A stretch of 63,202 nt of DNA. Source: Caballeronia udeis. Its GTDB lineage: Bacteria > Pseudomonadota > Gammaproteobacteria > Burkholderiales > Burkholderiaceae. Made by a program: the position numbers and the translations under genes. This document shows, piece by piece, positions 16,092 through 25,542 of the stretch (position 1 is its first letter; each line of letters begins with the position of its first letter). The stretch covers positions 1 through 63,202 of the forward strand of contig NZ_FCOK02000055.1 in the NCBI RefSeq assembly GCF_001544555.2, written 5' to 3'. The notes under the pieces were generated by a model. The model saw only the letters and a list, made by a program, of their open reading frames with translations. It did no database searches and was not told where the DNA came from.

Positions 16092-17237
16092 GTGCTCCCA
16101 ATCGTTGCCAATATAGTCAGTTCAGAACCGCTGGTTTTCGTCGATCTCGAAACGACGGGCGGTACCTTCGGCGTGAATCGCATCACTGAAATCGGGGTGG
16201 TCGAGGTCGGGCCGGCCGGTGTGACGCAGTGGAGCTCGCTCGTCAATCCGGAGCAGCCGATTCCGTTCTTTATCCAGCAACTCACCGGTATCAGCGATTC
16301 GATGGTGCGCAATGCACCAACGTTCGAGTCCATCGCGCATGATTTGCTGGCCCGCCTCGACGGGCGGCTGTTTATTGCACACAACGCCCGGTTCGATCAT
16401 GGCTTCCTGCGCAGCGAATTCAAGCGTGCCGGCATCAAGTTCCAGCCCGACGTGCTGTGCACGGTGCAGTTGTCGCGCGCCATCTATCCGGCGGAGCGCC
16501 GGCATGGGCTCGATGCGCTGATCGAGCGGCACGCGCTTGTTCCTGCCGCCCGTCACCGCGCGCTGGCCGACGCCGACCTGCTCTGGCAATTCTGGCAGCA
16601 CCTGCATCGCGCATTGTCCACCGATGTCCTGCATGGCTATATAGAACAGGTTGCGCGACGTTTCCGGCTTGCCGGCGATATCGACGAGGACACCATCGAA
16701 CAGATTCCGGCCGGCTGCGGCATTTATGTGTTCTATGGCGAGGACGATGTGCCGCTGTACGTCGGGCGAAGCGTGCGCTTGCGCCAGCGGGTGCGTGCGC
16801 ATCTGTCGGGTCCGAAACGTTCGGCGAAGGATCTGCGGCTCGCGGAACTCGTCCGGCGAGTGGAATGGACCGCGACCGGCGGTGAGATCGGGGCGATGCT
16901 GGCGGAAGGGCGCTCGATCGCGCGGCTGCGTCCGGCACATAACCGGCTGTCCAAAGCGCGCGGCGATGACCCGAGCCACGCACCCTGGACGTATCCCGGC
17001 GCCATAGCGATAGAGGAAACGGATGCGACCACCTGCGCGCGCGTGTGGCACGTGGTCGACGCCTGGGAGTATTTCGGCATGGCCGGGTCACTCGCCGAAG
17101 CCGCGCAACTGCGAGCCGCGGCGCCTGCGGCAGGCTTCGAGTTATCGACATATCGAGTCCTCAGCGAACGGCTGTCGCACGGACTGACAATCGTGCCGCT
17201 CACGGCCACGCCGTGCCTGTCGGGCGAGCCGGTCTAG
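16092..17237 (+). CDS. DnaQ-like 3'-5' exonuclease fused to GIY-YIG (UvrC/Cho-like) nuclease
   Basis: A 381-residue two-domain nuclease. Residues 13-175 are a DEDDh exonuclease like Pol III epsilon: D18-x-E20 in VFVDLETTGG, D102 in AHNARFDHGFL, and H155-D160 in HRALADADLLW. Residues 208-290 are a GIY-YIG endonuclease as in UvrC and Cho: G210-I-Y, then LYVGRSVRLRQRVRAHL. The pairing is known in proteobacteria and suggests DNA repair. The C-terminal segment (about 290-381) is less conserved. The GTG start at 16092 lacks a strong Shine-Dalgarno. The gene converges on and overlaps the chorismate mutase gene by four bases. Confidence 0.9.
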   Translation: MLPIVANIVSSEPLVFVDLETTGGTFGVNRITEIGVVEVGPAGVTQWSSLVNPEQPIPFFIQQLTGISDSMVRNAPTFESIAHDLLARLDGRLFIAHNARFDHGFLRSEFKRAGIKFQPDVLCTVQLSRAIYPAERRHGLDALIERHALVPAARHRALADADLLWQFWQHLHRALSTDVLHGYIEQVARRFRLAGDIDEDTIEQIPAGCGIYVFYGEDDVPLYVGRSVRLRQRVRAHLSGPKRSAKDLRLAELVRRVEWTATGGEIGAMLAEGRSIARLRPAHNRLSKARGDDPSHAPWTYPGAIAIEETDATTCARVWHVVDAWEYFGMAGSLAEAAQLRAAAPAAGFELSTYRVLSERLSHGLTIVPLTATPCLSGEPV

Positions 17238-17842
17238 CCGACCGCGCCCACGCCGCCCGATGCACACACGTGCGACAACGCGCGCGCCAGCGGCGCGTTC
17301 TGGGCGGAATCGTAGCGGGTGAGATGTTTCCAGCGCGCGATGCTGTCGGCCAGCCGCAGCGGGCAGTCGTCGGCATGGCGCATCGGCTCGACGCCAGCTA
17401 GCGCGGAGAGCAACGCGTTGGTCACGCTATCGAGCTTCGGCCGGGTATCGAGGGCAAGATCCGGTGGCGTCCCTTCGGGCGCACGTGACTTCCGCCAGTT
17501 ATTGAAGAGGGCGTTCTGAACGTCCTTGCTTGCCTCTATCTGATCGCGAAAGAACAGCTGCGCAAATGCCGGGTCGATACCGGCGGACTTCGCGCGATTA
17601 TTGATACCGGCCAGCAGCGCGGCTTCGCGGGGTTGATCGGTGATCGGTTCGTGGTGCGCCCATTTCCAGCGCGCGACCGGCTCTGCGAGCGCCAGCCGTT
17701 GTGACGACAATGCGATGAGGTTGGTGAAAGGCGTGTCGTCGCCATCAGCGCGAGCGGCCGACTGGCATAGTGCGATAAGTGACGAGACAGCGAGCAATGA
17801 GGCAATGGCCCGCAGGGTGCGTGAGAAGCGAGTGGAAAACAT
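17234..17842 (-). CDS. secreted (periplasmic) chorismate mutase, AroQ gamma class
   Basis: A 202-residue protein with a signal peptide (basic N-terminus, then SLLAVSSLIALCQSAARA). The mature part matches AroQ-gamma chorismate mutases: LIALSSQRLALAEPVARWKW, then DQPREAALLAGINNRAKSAG and FFRDQIEASKDVQNALFNNW, with the active-site Arg, Lys and Glu/Gln positions present. It would convert chorismate to prephenate in the periplasm; the purpose of such exported enzymes is not settled, although pathogens often carry them. It stands alone, convergent with the nuclease gene. Confidence 0.88.
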   Translation of the reverse strand: MFSTRFSRTLRAIASLLAVSSLIALCQSAARADGDDTPFTNLIALSSQRLALAEPVARWKWAHHEPITDQPREAALLAGINNRAKSAGIDPAFAQLFFRDQIEASKDVQNALFNNWRKSRAPEGTPPDLALDTRPKLDSVTNALLSALAGVEPMRHADDCPLRLADSIARWKHLTRYDSAQNAPLARALSHVCASGGVGAVG

Positions 17843-18102
17843 GAGTGACCGATGGCGTGCAAAGATCTGCAGCTTAACTCATCGTGTTCGCGGCGATCAT
17901 CCTGCGCGACGCAAGATTGGCAATCCTGGTTCGTGTTAATTCAGTTGGCGCTGGCTCAACCCGACGCTTGCGCGCCTTCGCGGCATCGCCAATGAGAGAT
18001 GCCGCGTTGTTCAAGCGTACGAAACCCGCAGCCTGCCCGAGGTCCGCAAAAACACCGCATGACGGTCACATGCGTTGAGCGCACGCCGGCAAGTTCCAGC
18101 AA

Positions 18103-18249
18103 TTACTTCGAATCGCACAGGTTGCGCTGTTCGTCGAAGAAAGCCCGGACGTGTTCGGGCAATTCCGCGAGAAATTCAACTGCGACCGGTTCTTGATCCG
18201 GACATTGCACCTTGTCGGGTGTCGGGATTTTGGTCGGCTTGGCGTCCAT
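18103..18249 (-). CDS. 48-residue hypothetical protein
   Basis: A short gene with a strong AAGGAGAGAAAGTG leader directly before the ATG at 18249. The product starts MDAKPTKIPTPDKVQCPDQE and ends ...EHVRAFFDEQRNLCDSK. It is acidic, has two Cys and no signal peptide or membrane segment. The codon composition is like the core genome. No known family; the good ribosome site and protein-like composition make it a likely real gene. Confidence 0.55.
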   Translation of the reverse strand: MDAKPTKIPTPDKVQCPDQEPVAVEFLAELPEHVRAFFDEQRNLCDSK

Positions 18250-18887
18250 CACTTTCTCTCCTTGTATGGGTCGATTATCAATCTCGACTCTGGCTTCCTG
18301 CTAGCGCCGAATGCGCTGTCGGAACTTTTACCGGCTGCTCTGTTGCTTTAACGGAACACCAATCGCGTGACTCAGGCACGTCACAGTTAATGGCGCCGTT
18401 TGCGTTTCCCCCGATGACCCAATTCACTGCCGTTCCTTCCTTCACAGTGCAAAGCGGCTATTCGTGGTTAGCTCTATTACCGATGCCATGTGCTGCTTTG
18501 CGGTAACTATTTCGCAAGACGTTTCAAACTCAACTCGATGCGATTCCGGCGTTGCCTGAGGTGGCGCAAGCCGCCGTAGTTACGCCGCGTAGTTACGCCG
18601 TATAACGTGCCCCCCTAATATGGATAACGGCAGTAAATGCGCGCGGTTGACCGGTTTATTATCTTTTAGGGAATTTCCTCTCTTCAATGTGTCCGCAAGC
18701 GCACATATGCACACAAGCTCATGTTCGCAAATTGGATAAATCCTAAGCATCGGCGAGGCGACGTGAAATGTTCGATTTGCGCTGAGTGAGCAGTCGCTTA
18801 ACCGTTGTTAACCTAAGGCGTTACCTTAAGTTAACCGCCCGGAGCAATGCAGCGAACGGATATGGCTGAACTCGATACTCGAAACGT
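18250..18887. other. long intergenic region with two short repeats
   Basis: No convincing gene is seen in these 638 bases. A 13-bp perfect tandem repeat (CGTAGTTACGCCG) lies at 18575-18600, and a near-perfect inverted repeat lies at 18807-18835. The stretch around 18620-18780 is AT-richer and could hold promoters. Confidence 0.4.
18807..18835. repeat. inverted repeat, possible operator or weak hairpin
   Basis: GTTAACCTAAGG (18807-18818) and CCTTAAGTTAAC (18824-18835) are complementary at 11 of 12 positions around a 5-base spacer. It lies 52 bases beyond the tolC stop. It has no T-run, so it is not a standard terminator. Confidence 0.45.
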
Positions 18888-20452
18888 TCAGCGCCAGTCG
18901 GGCTGTGTTGGTATCGAAGCGACTGAGCCGGTGGCCAGCGCGAGCGCGGCCGCAGCCGACAGCGCGCTGCTGTAGCTATCGGCCGCGGCGTTCCTCGCCG
19001 CCAACAACTGATTTTGTGCAAGCAGCGAATCGGTGACCGAGCCGATCCCTTGGCCGTACGCATCGAATGCGGCGTCGTAGGTTGTCTGCGCGGCGGCCAG
19101 CAGCTCTTTGGCCGCAGTGTGCGCGCTCAGGCTGGTCTGCAGCGTATTCTGGGCGACGACGATCTGCCGGACTGCTTCTTCGCGGCTTCGGGCGAGGCGG
19201 GTCGATGCGCTGTCTGCATCGTTGCGTGCCTGCGCGAGTACGGCCTGGCGCAAGCCGCCGTCATACAGCGGAATTGTCACGCCGACGATCACGCTGCCGC
19301 CATACCGGCCGCCGCTCAGGTTCACCGTCGGTAATTGCTGGCCGATGGATGGAATGGCCGAAATCGATGAGCTACCGGTGTTGTACGCACCGTTAGCCGA
19401 GAGAAATACCTTCGGCAAGAATTCCGATTCGGCTGCCTTCACCTTCGCCAGATTGATGCGCTCGGCGGCATATGCGCTCAACACATCCGGGCGCCGGGCG
19501 ATGGCGGAAGACACGATCTGCTCGATCGAGTCGCTCGTCGGCGCCGGCAGCGTGTGTGCCGGCATCTCCGCGATCATGGGTTTCGAGAGCGGCGAGATAC
19601 CCATTGCGGAGATCAGCGCCAGATAGCTGTTGCTTTCGGCTCCCTGCGCCTGGATCAGCGCGAGCTTCGCCTGCGCGCGATTCTGGTTGGCCTGCGCCAC
19701 TTCAATAACCGTGCCGATTCCATGCTTGTAGCGCGATTGCGCTGCCGCCAGGATTGCTGCGGCGTTGCCGACACCTTGGCCGGTCGTGGCGACGCGGGCG
19801 CGCGCGGCCTGGTACCCGTAGAACGCGACGCTGACATCGAAGATCACCTGCTGATGGACCGCGGTGAAGCCGATGTTCGCTACCACCGATGCCTGCGACG
19901 CAGCCTCGACACGCGCAGCGCGTCCGCCGAAATCGAAGAGCAGCCATTGCAGCGACAGCGCCGAGGTCGTGCCATGTCCCGTTCCGCCGGTTGACGAAGC
20001 ACCGGGTATGGACGAGCGCGAATTCTGAGCGCCTGCGTACTGCCCCATCGCGGCAACCGACAGTTGGGGAAGATACGCGCTCTTCGCGATGCCGGCCGCG
20101 AGCGCCATGTTGCGAGCATCGTTCCATGCGATACGAGTCAGCGGGTTCGCCGATTCCGCGAGGTCGATCAGCTCGGGCAGCTCGTACGCATGCACCGGGT
20201 CAGCGTCGGCGGAGGGGGTACGGTGGCGAGCGCGGGATTCGCGGGTAACGTGTAGCTACGTCCCGTTGCGGTCGATCCGGTCGATCCGATCGGTGCCGCC
20301 GGGCCGGGCACGATGGCGCCGTCCGCGTCCTTCAGAGGTTGCCAGGGACGGTCGGGGCTGTCGGGAGCCATGTCTACGGACGACGTGGCGCAACCGGCCA
20401 AACTCGCTACGGCCAGGATCGCCAGTGCGAATGAAGGATCAAGCCGGAGCAT
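18888..20452 (-). pseudogene. TolC/MdtP-like outer-membrane efflux lipoprotein, frameshifted
   Basis: The first segment starts at ATG 20452 and encodes a lipoprotein signal MLRLDPSFALAILAVASLAG with Cys at residue 21, then a proline-rich linker. It runs out of frame at a C5 run near 20217 and would stop at 20168. The second segment, in another frame to 18888, encodes the whole TolC body (HAYELPELIDLAESANPLTR onward, with two helical hairpin repeats such as AEINLAKVKAAESEFLPKV-like and GGSVIVGVTIPLYDGGLRQA). One extra C in the run would join both into a protein of about 521 residues. As written, the efflux channel of this operon is broken, unless it is a sequencing error. Its start overlaps the end of the FUSC gene by 14 bases. 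Confidence 0.8.
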
Positions 20453-22451
20453 GGGTCGTGAGGTCCTTCGCCGCGTCACTCGGCGCGGCGTGTTCGAGTT
20501 GAGCGAGGCGTGCATCGCCCAGGTGTAGCAATGCTGCACGTGTGTCACCGATTGGCGCATGCGCGTCCGCCAATGGCTGCAACGCGGTTATCGCGCTGGT
20601 TTCAGCCGGCTGTTGCGGCGGATTGCCCATGATCCGTCTGAGCCAGACGCCGATCGCGGCATCGCCCGGTCTTTGTTCGGCAAACAGGAATATCGGCCCT
20701 TCGAGCGCACTGAGCTTTGCCAGCACGCCGCGACGTTCGGCGATCCACTGCGGTCCCGGATGAACCCACGACGGCTCGTAATGCATCAGCGCCAGGTCCT
20801 GTTCCAGCGCCCCGCGCTGAGCCATTGCGCTCGAGGCCTGCGCGCGGCGCGCGGCGGAATTCGCCAGCGCCGAGAGCCGTTCCCACTGATGATGCAGCGA
20901 GGTGAGCGTGGTATCGACGCGCTCGGCCACACTGACGGGCCACACGCGAGTGAAGATCAGATACACGACCACGTTGCCGATCAGTATCCCGATCGTGCGA
21001 TCTCGCGCGACCGTCAGATCGAAGCCGGGCGCGGCGCCCTGGATCACGCACATGAAAAAAACCAATGCGATCTGAAATCCTGCATAAGAGATGCGCGGCG
21101 AACCGAAAGCAATCCACGCCGACAGCAATGCACCGAGGAACACGATACCCATCAACCCCACGACGGAGGTCATCGCGGGTATCACGAACACGACCGCCGC
21201 GGTACCGAGGGGCGCGCCCGCGAGGCACCCCGCGATGCGCAGCGTCATTTTCTCGACGGTTTCGGCGGTGGTGCCGAGCGACACCATGTAGACCGTGATG
21301 AAGCAGGTGTGGATACCCGGCCAGTTGAGCTGCGAATAAAGCAGATAGCAAAACATTGCCGCTGCGGTGGTCTTCAACGCGTAGCGGATGTGCTCGGGAT
21401 TCGTGAACGCGTCGGGCAGGAAGAACCCGCCACGCTTGTCGGCAGGCGGGGAGCTTTCGGCACCGGTTTTTACATCGGGTTCGGCCACGGCGAAGCGGGT
21501 GATTGCGTGCTGCAGTTCTTCAGCCACGATGCGCGCGAGCGGCGTCAGTTCGGTCGCGCCGGGCAGACTGAGTTCGATATCCACCGGATAGCCGCCCGCC
21601 TCGAGCATGCGGGCCATATTCTCCAGCGTGTCGATGATCGGCATGACGAACGATGTTGGCAGCCGGCTCGACGGTTCGCGGGCCGCCAGATCCGCTGCGA
21701 CGAGGATCGCAAGCGTCGACGACACGGCTTGCCGCAGCGGCGCAACATCGGCACGTGCCGACGATCCGTCGACCGCCGAAAGCGCCAGCCACGAGCTTAT
21801 CTGCGCGTCCCCTTGGCGCAGGCAGGCACCGAGCGCGTCGCGCGTTGCCTCGGGTTCAGCGAGGCTGCGGGCCGCGAGCCGCAGGCGCTTCGCCAACTCG
21901 CGGCCGGCGAGCCGCCGTGGCGACGGCGCAAGCGTCAGGTTGACGCAGATCGATACCCCGATTGGAATCGCGACCATTACCCAAGAGTAAAGCAAGGCGC
22001 GCGTCGCCGCTTCGCCGAACGGCACGCTGCCGAGTTCGTCGAGCGTGAATCCGACGATCATCGCAACGATCGCGCCTACCGGCCGCAGCTTGCTCGCCGA
22101 CGTGACGAACAGCAGGGCGAGCGACAGCCCAGCGATGCACGCGACCCGCCAGACGGGATCGTCGAGTGCGAATAGGGCCACGACCGTTATCAGCACAACG
22201 ACCAGCGTGACCAGCACCAGCATTGCCAGGCCCTGCACCACGCTCAATACCCGGTCTGGCTGGTTCAGGAAGAACACGACGTAGGCCGAGATTGCTGCTT
22301 CCGGCGTGCCGTAGGCGCTCGTCACCCATACCGTCAGCGCGCAGATCAATGCGACGCGGCAGGCCATTTCCGCTCGCCCCGGATAGGGCGCAAGCAGTTT
22401 CAGGAAATCGGCCGCGCCTGGGCGGGCGAGATCACCGGCAGGCCGCGCCAT
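20439..22451 (-). CDS. FUSC-family inner-membrane exporter (MdtO/AaeB-like)
   Basis: A 670-residue membrane protein with two hydrophobic halves, each of about five to six membrane segments (residues 25-170 and 360-520), separated and followed by soluble helical domains. This is the fusaric-acid-resistance/AaeB/MdtO plan, used for export of aromatic or planar drug-like compounds. It starts within the last 20 bases of the adaptor gene and overlaps the tolC start, so translation is probably coupled. With the YtcA-like protein, the adaptor and the TolC protein it forms a complete mdtNOP-type set. Confidence 0.88.
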   Translation of the reverse strand: MARPAGDLARPGAADFLKLLAPYPGRAEMACRVALICALTVWVTSAYGTPEAAISAYVVFFLNQPDRVLSVVQGLAMLVLVTLVVVLITVVALFALDDPVWRVACIAGLSLALLFVTSASKLRPVGAIVAMIVGFTLDELGSVPFGEAATRALLYSWVMVAIPIGVSICVNLTLAPSPRRLAGRELAKRLRLAARSLAEPEATRDALGACLRQGDAQISSWLALSAVDGSSARADVAPLRQAVSSTLAILVAADLAAREPSSRLPTSFVMPIIDTLENMARMLEAGGYPVDIELSLPGATELTPLARIVAEELQHAITRFAVAEPDVKTGAESSPPADKRGGFFLPDAFTNPEHIRYALKTTAAAMFCYLLYSQLNWPGIHTCFITVYMVSLGTTAETVEKMTLRIAGCLAGAPLGTAAVVFVIPAMTSVVGLMGIVFLGALLSAWIAFGSPRISYAGFQIALVFFMCVIQGAAPGFDLTVARDRTIGILIGNVVVYLIFTRVWPVSVAERVDTTLTSLHHQWERLSALANSAARRAQASSAMAQRGALEQDLALMHYEPSWVHPGPQWIAERRGVLAKLSALEGPIFLFAEQRPGDAAIGVWLRRIMGNPPQQPAETSAITALQPLADAHAPIGDTRAALLHLGDARLAQLEHAAPSDAAKDLTTHAPA

Positions 22452-23466
22452 GCCGGACCTCGACTATCGCGCTTGCACCGATCCGGACCAGCCGGGCAGC
22501 CGGCTCATCCAGGCGCACACGCACGGGAAAGCGCTGCGCAACCCGCACCCAGTTCACGGACTGTTGCACGATGGGCAACGCGCGCGGCAAATTGATCCGG
22601 TCAGAATCGGCAACGCCCGCGCCAATGCCGACCACTTTGCCGTGGATCGCCCGGCTTCGGTCGATCATCGAATAGACGGTCGCACAATCACCCGGCTGGA
22701 TTGCGCCAAGCGCTGTTTCCCGGAAGTTCGCGACGGCGAACCATTCGTCCGCGTGGATGAGTGTGAAGATCGACTGATTCGGTGCGACTGTCTCGCCCGC
22801 CAGCACCGAGAGGCCTGTGACAAAACCGTTGTGCGGCGCGCGTACAACCGTTGAGTCAAGGCTGTGCTGCGCGAGTGCGAGCGCTGCTTCGCGTGCGCGC
22901 ACCACGGCGATGGCGCCTGACTCATCACCTATTGTCTGCGCGGCCGCCCGCTTTTGCTCTCGTGCCTGCTTAAGCGATAGCTCGGCATCGTGTTGCGCGA
23001 CTTGCGCCTGGTCCAGTTGCTGGGTCGGGACATATCCTTTTGCCGCGAGTGGCGTGAGCCGCTGAACGCTGCGCGAGCTCAGTTCATAGTTGTGCGCCGC
23101 CTTGCCGGTCTGGTCACCTGCGATGACCGAATTCGCGCGCTCGCCGACCAGGGTCCTGCGGCGCGTGTCCAACGCGGCGCGGGCCAGGTCGAGGTCAGCC
23201 TGGGTCTGCGCCACGAGGAGCTGATACGGAACCGGGTCAACCTCGAACAGCACGTCGCCTTTCGCGACCCGCTGGTTGTCTGTCACAGCGAGCCGGATGA
23301 TCCGGCCACTCACCGGCGATGCAATATGCACGACGTCGGCATCGATCGTTGCGTCGTCCGTTGACGGATATCGGGTTGACCGGTCAGAGGCGTAATACAG
23401 CGCGGCAATACCAAGCGCGACGATCGCGCACGCGACTATGCGGCCTTTGAGAGCGCCTTTGCGCAA
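22432..23466 (-). CDS. HlyD/MdtN-like membrane fusion protein
   Basis: A periplasmic adaptor of about 344 residues. One N-terminal membrane anchor (IVACAIVALGIAALYYA) is followed by the biotinyl-lipoyl half motif VHIASPVSGRIIRLAVTDNQ, a coiled-coil hairpin, and the second half VVRAPHNGFVTGLSVLAGE. It should link the FUSC exporter to the TolC channel. The start is uncertain: a TTG at 23466 lies just after the ytcA-like stop and avoids a 105-base overlap; the frame is open back to 23577. Confidence 0.87.
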   Translation of the reverse strand: MRKGALKGRIVACAIVALGIAALYYASDRSTRYPSTDDATIDADVVHIASPVSGRIIRLAVTDNQRVAKGDVLFEVDPVPYQLLVAQTQADLDLARAALDTRRRTLVGERANSVIAGDQTGKAAHNYELSSRSVQRLTPLAAKGYVPTQQLDQAQVAQHDAELSLKQAREQKRAAAQTIGDESGAIAVVRAREAALALAQHSLDSTVVRAPHNGFVTGLSVLAGETVAPNQSIFTLIHADEWFAVANFRETALGAIQPGDCATVYSMIDRSRAIHGKVVGIGAGVADSDRINLPRALPIVQQSVNWVRVAQRFPVRVRLDEPAARLVRIGASAIVEVRHGAACR

Positions 23467-23471
23467 GCCGG

Positions 23472-23798
23472 TTATTTTCGTAGGAGCTGTCCGTTTACCG
23501 AAAGCCCAAAAATCACGGCGACGGTCAAGCCGATGGCCATACAGACAAAGAGCTGAAACGGGACGATCTGCGCCCATCCCGTGGAAACCAATAGTCGATG
23601 GGCGATGAGCGCACCGACGAGTCCGAGCACGGCACTTAGCAGCCAGAGCGGAAAATACGCGCCGAAGATTTCATAAGATGGTGCGCCATGCAGCGTGCAT
23701 CCCTGCAAGGACAGACTCAGCGACGCAACGGCCGGAAGATACCGTGTGCGGTACGCAATCCAGTCGCGGGCGCTTCTTTGATTTGGCTTGAACGGCAT
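23472..23798 (-). CDS. YtcA-family small lipoprotein
   Basis: A 108-residue protein with a lipobox (SLSLQGC, Cys 34), a short periplasmic segment PSYEIFGAYFPLWLLSAVLG and two further hydrophobic segments. The P-x-Y-x-x-x-G-A-Y-F-P block fits the uncharacterised YtcA family, whose E. coli member lies before mdtNOP. It is the first gene of the efflux operon here too. The role is unknown; conserved position suggests a partner of the pump. Confidence 0.75.
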   Translation of the reverse strand: MPFKPNQRSARDWIAYRTRYLPAVASLSLSLQGCTLHGAPSYEIFGAYFPLWLLSAVLGLVGALIAHRLLVSTGWAQIVPFQLFVCMAIGLTVAVIFGLSVNGQLLRK

Positions 23799-24163
23799 TG
23801 CGGCGCGGTGAGGTGGGGCGAGGTCAATGAAGACCGTAGTAAAGCCAGAAAAATCACGGGGACTTTACCAGCGCGGCCCATTCATTTCGACGCTTTCCGC
23901 TGCCTGACAACTTTTATTACCTTTTAAGCTGAAGCGTGCACAAATTCGAAATTGTTAATGATTGTGGCCGTGTGCCCGAATACTGGCCGGCCACATTAAC
24001 GCGCTGTATAGCGGAGGGTTTTGGGGACTTGAATGGATCTGTCGGATCAGCTAACGCGACAGACACGTCAGCTTCTCGCACCTTTCTCGGGATTCACCAC
24101 GTGCCCGTGTGCCCGAGTCAGTCGCCACAGTATGCCGTGGCGACTTTGACACTCTTGTCGAAT
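23799..24163. other. intergenic region with a small hairpin
   Basis: These 365 bases contain the promoter region for the efflux operon (AT-rich near 23905-23960) and a perfect 8-bp hairpin at 24121-24144 (GTCGCCAC/GTGGCGAC), just past the end of the leftward DUF4148-like gene. No gene is seen. Confidence 0.4.
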
Positions 24164-24421
24164 TCAGGAACCGAAATATACCGGTTGCATGCCGTCATTG
24201 GCATCCGGGCGAATCGACGAACGGATCTTGTTATCCACGCGATGGACCACTCGATCGAACGAACGAAGCGCACGATGTGCACCCGACGCCGATGTACCGT
24301 CGGCAACACCACCGTAGCTGGACGCAGTAGCGTCCTGCTGCGGCGCATTCGATTGAGCGAACGAAACGGCGGGTACGGCGAGCACTGCGGCAACCACTAC
24401 TGCTTGAATAAGCGATTTCAT
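24164..24421 (-). CDS. small exported protein (DUF4148-like)
   Basis: An 85-residue protein beginning MKSLIQAVVVAAVLAVPAVS, a clear signal peptide with cleavage after FAQ/SNA. A GGAGG Shine-Dalgarno precedes the ATG. The short mature part (QQDATASSYGGVADGTSASG) resembles the many small DUF4148-type periplasmic proteins of Burkholderia, often stress-induced. The function is unknown. Confidence 0.78.
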   Translation of the reverse strand: MKSLIQAVVVAAVLAVPAVSFAQSNAPQQDATASSYGGVADGTSASGAHRALRSFDRVVHRVDNKIRSSIRPDANDGMQPVYFGS

Positions 24422-24618
24422 GATGAACCTCCAGTCTTGGGTTTGGCTGCGAACCGTTGTTCGAAGCCGGTGATCCAAGTGTAGGTAAGAGATCCCTTAA
24501 AATTAAGATCTGGACGCGCAATTGGCTTTTGCGGTTTTTAGGTGTAAACCCTTAATTCCTGCTTCATTTAACAGGAGCGTGCGTTCTGGCCACGAGCATG
24601 AACGGCGAGATCGCGAGA

Positions 24619-25005
24619 TTAGTGATTCGTAATCGTCCACGAAATCGAAAATGTTGAACCGTTTTCCGTGACAAATCCCGACGAGATGCAGTTATCGGCC
24701 ATCGGATCACAAGAGATTTCGAGGGACTGCTTGTCGTCAAAGCTGACGACGACGGTTGCTCCGCGCGCGGTCTTCCGGTCGGCACCAGAGACGTCATAGG
24801 TGAACTTCCGTTCAGTCTGCGCACCGGCCATGTTGTCTCCGAGGATCAACAGTTTCCCGACCTTGCCGGTCCCGGGATCAAATTGAAGTTCAGCGGCCTC
24901 GCCCAGCTGCGTCTCGCTGGTCATTGTGACTGGCACAGTGAAATCGCCGGCCAACGCAGTTCGCGCGACGGCGCACAACACGATCAAACAAGCGGATTTG
25001 AACAT
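24619..25005 (-). CDS. exported hypothetical protein
   Basis: A 128-residue protein with signal peptide MFKSACLIVLCAVARTALAG. The mature part is beta-rich (FTVPVTMTSETQLGEAAELQ, KLLILGD, ATVVVSFDD) and ends with two Cys in LEISCDPMADNCISSG, probably a disulphide in the periplasm. No known family. It stands alone on the minus strand. Confidence 0.65.
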   Translation of the reverse strand: MFKSACLIVLCAVARTALAGDFTVPVTMTSETQLGEAAELQFDPGTGKVGKLLILGDNMAGAQTERKFTYDVSGADRKTARGATVVVSFDDKQSLEISCDPMADNCISSGFVTENGSTFSISWTITNH

Positions 25006-25074
25006 GTCAAACGGGGCAGATCGGACAGCGAAAATGCTAGCACGAGCAATTTCTGTCTGCCATGCAGCTGCTGA

Positions 25075-25221
25075 TCACAAGCTGGTGAGGCCGAGTCGAA
25101 CAGCGACGACCCATAGGAATGCGGCAACTATGACGGCCGCTGCAGTCGCCAAACCGATCTGGCGCTTGCATCGCGTCGTCTGCTCCGGCGTGAGCTCGTG
25201 TGTGTCGCTGGACTTAGCCAT
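25075..25221 (-). CDS. small single-pass membrane protein
   Basis: A 48-residue peptide starting MAKSSDTHELTPEQTTRCKR with one membrane segment, IGLATAAAVIVAAFLWVVAV. The ATG at 25221 has GGGAG about eight bases upstream; a longer form starting at 25263 is open but has a weak ribosome site. Function unknown. Confidence 0.5.
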   Translation of the reverse strand: MAKSSDTHELTPEQTTRCKRQIGLATAAAVIVAAFLWVVAVRLGLTSL

Positions 25222-25492
25222 TTTCGTGGCTCCCGGCGTTGATTTACATGAGGATTCCAGCATGACATTCTTTTAACCCAGCCTGAACCCGCGACTGCGA
25301 TTCGGTTGCGGACGAGCAACGGTTTTCTTCAGGAGCTACAAAGGGTAGGTCCCTGGTGAAGCTGATCAGTATAGACAGCATGGACAAGCCGCATGGCCGC
25401 CGCAGTGAGGGATGCCTGCGCGTGGAGCGCCGGGGTATTGTGTCAATCCGGTTGCTTGGCGGTTACTTGAGCATCGAAAAACTTCAGAATCG

Positions 25493-25526
25493 AAAAACAA
25501 AAAGCCCAGTCCGGGGACTGGGCTAA
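25493..25526 (-). terminator. terminator after tRNA-Thr
   Basis: On the minus strand AGCCCAGTCC pairs with GGACTGGGCT (arms 25503-25512 and 25515-25524), followed by TTTTTGTTTTT. It lies 17 bases beyond the tRNA. Confidence 0.9.
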
Positions 25527-25542
25527 ATTGCTTGATTCTATT

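Noticed and set aside
20559..22175. 538-codon frame antisense to the FUSC exporter
   Set aside because: Composition (Arg, His, Gln) is that of an antisense shadow; the leftward protein has clear membrane segments.
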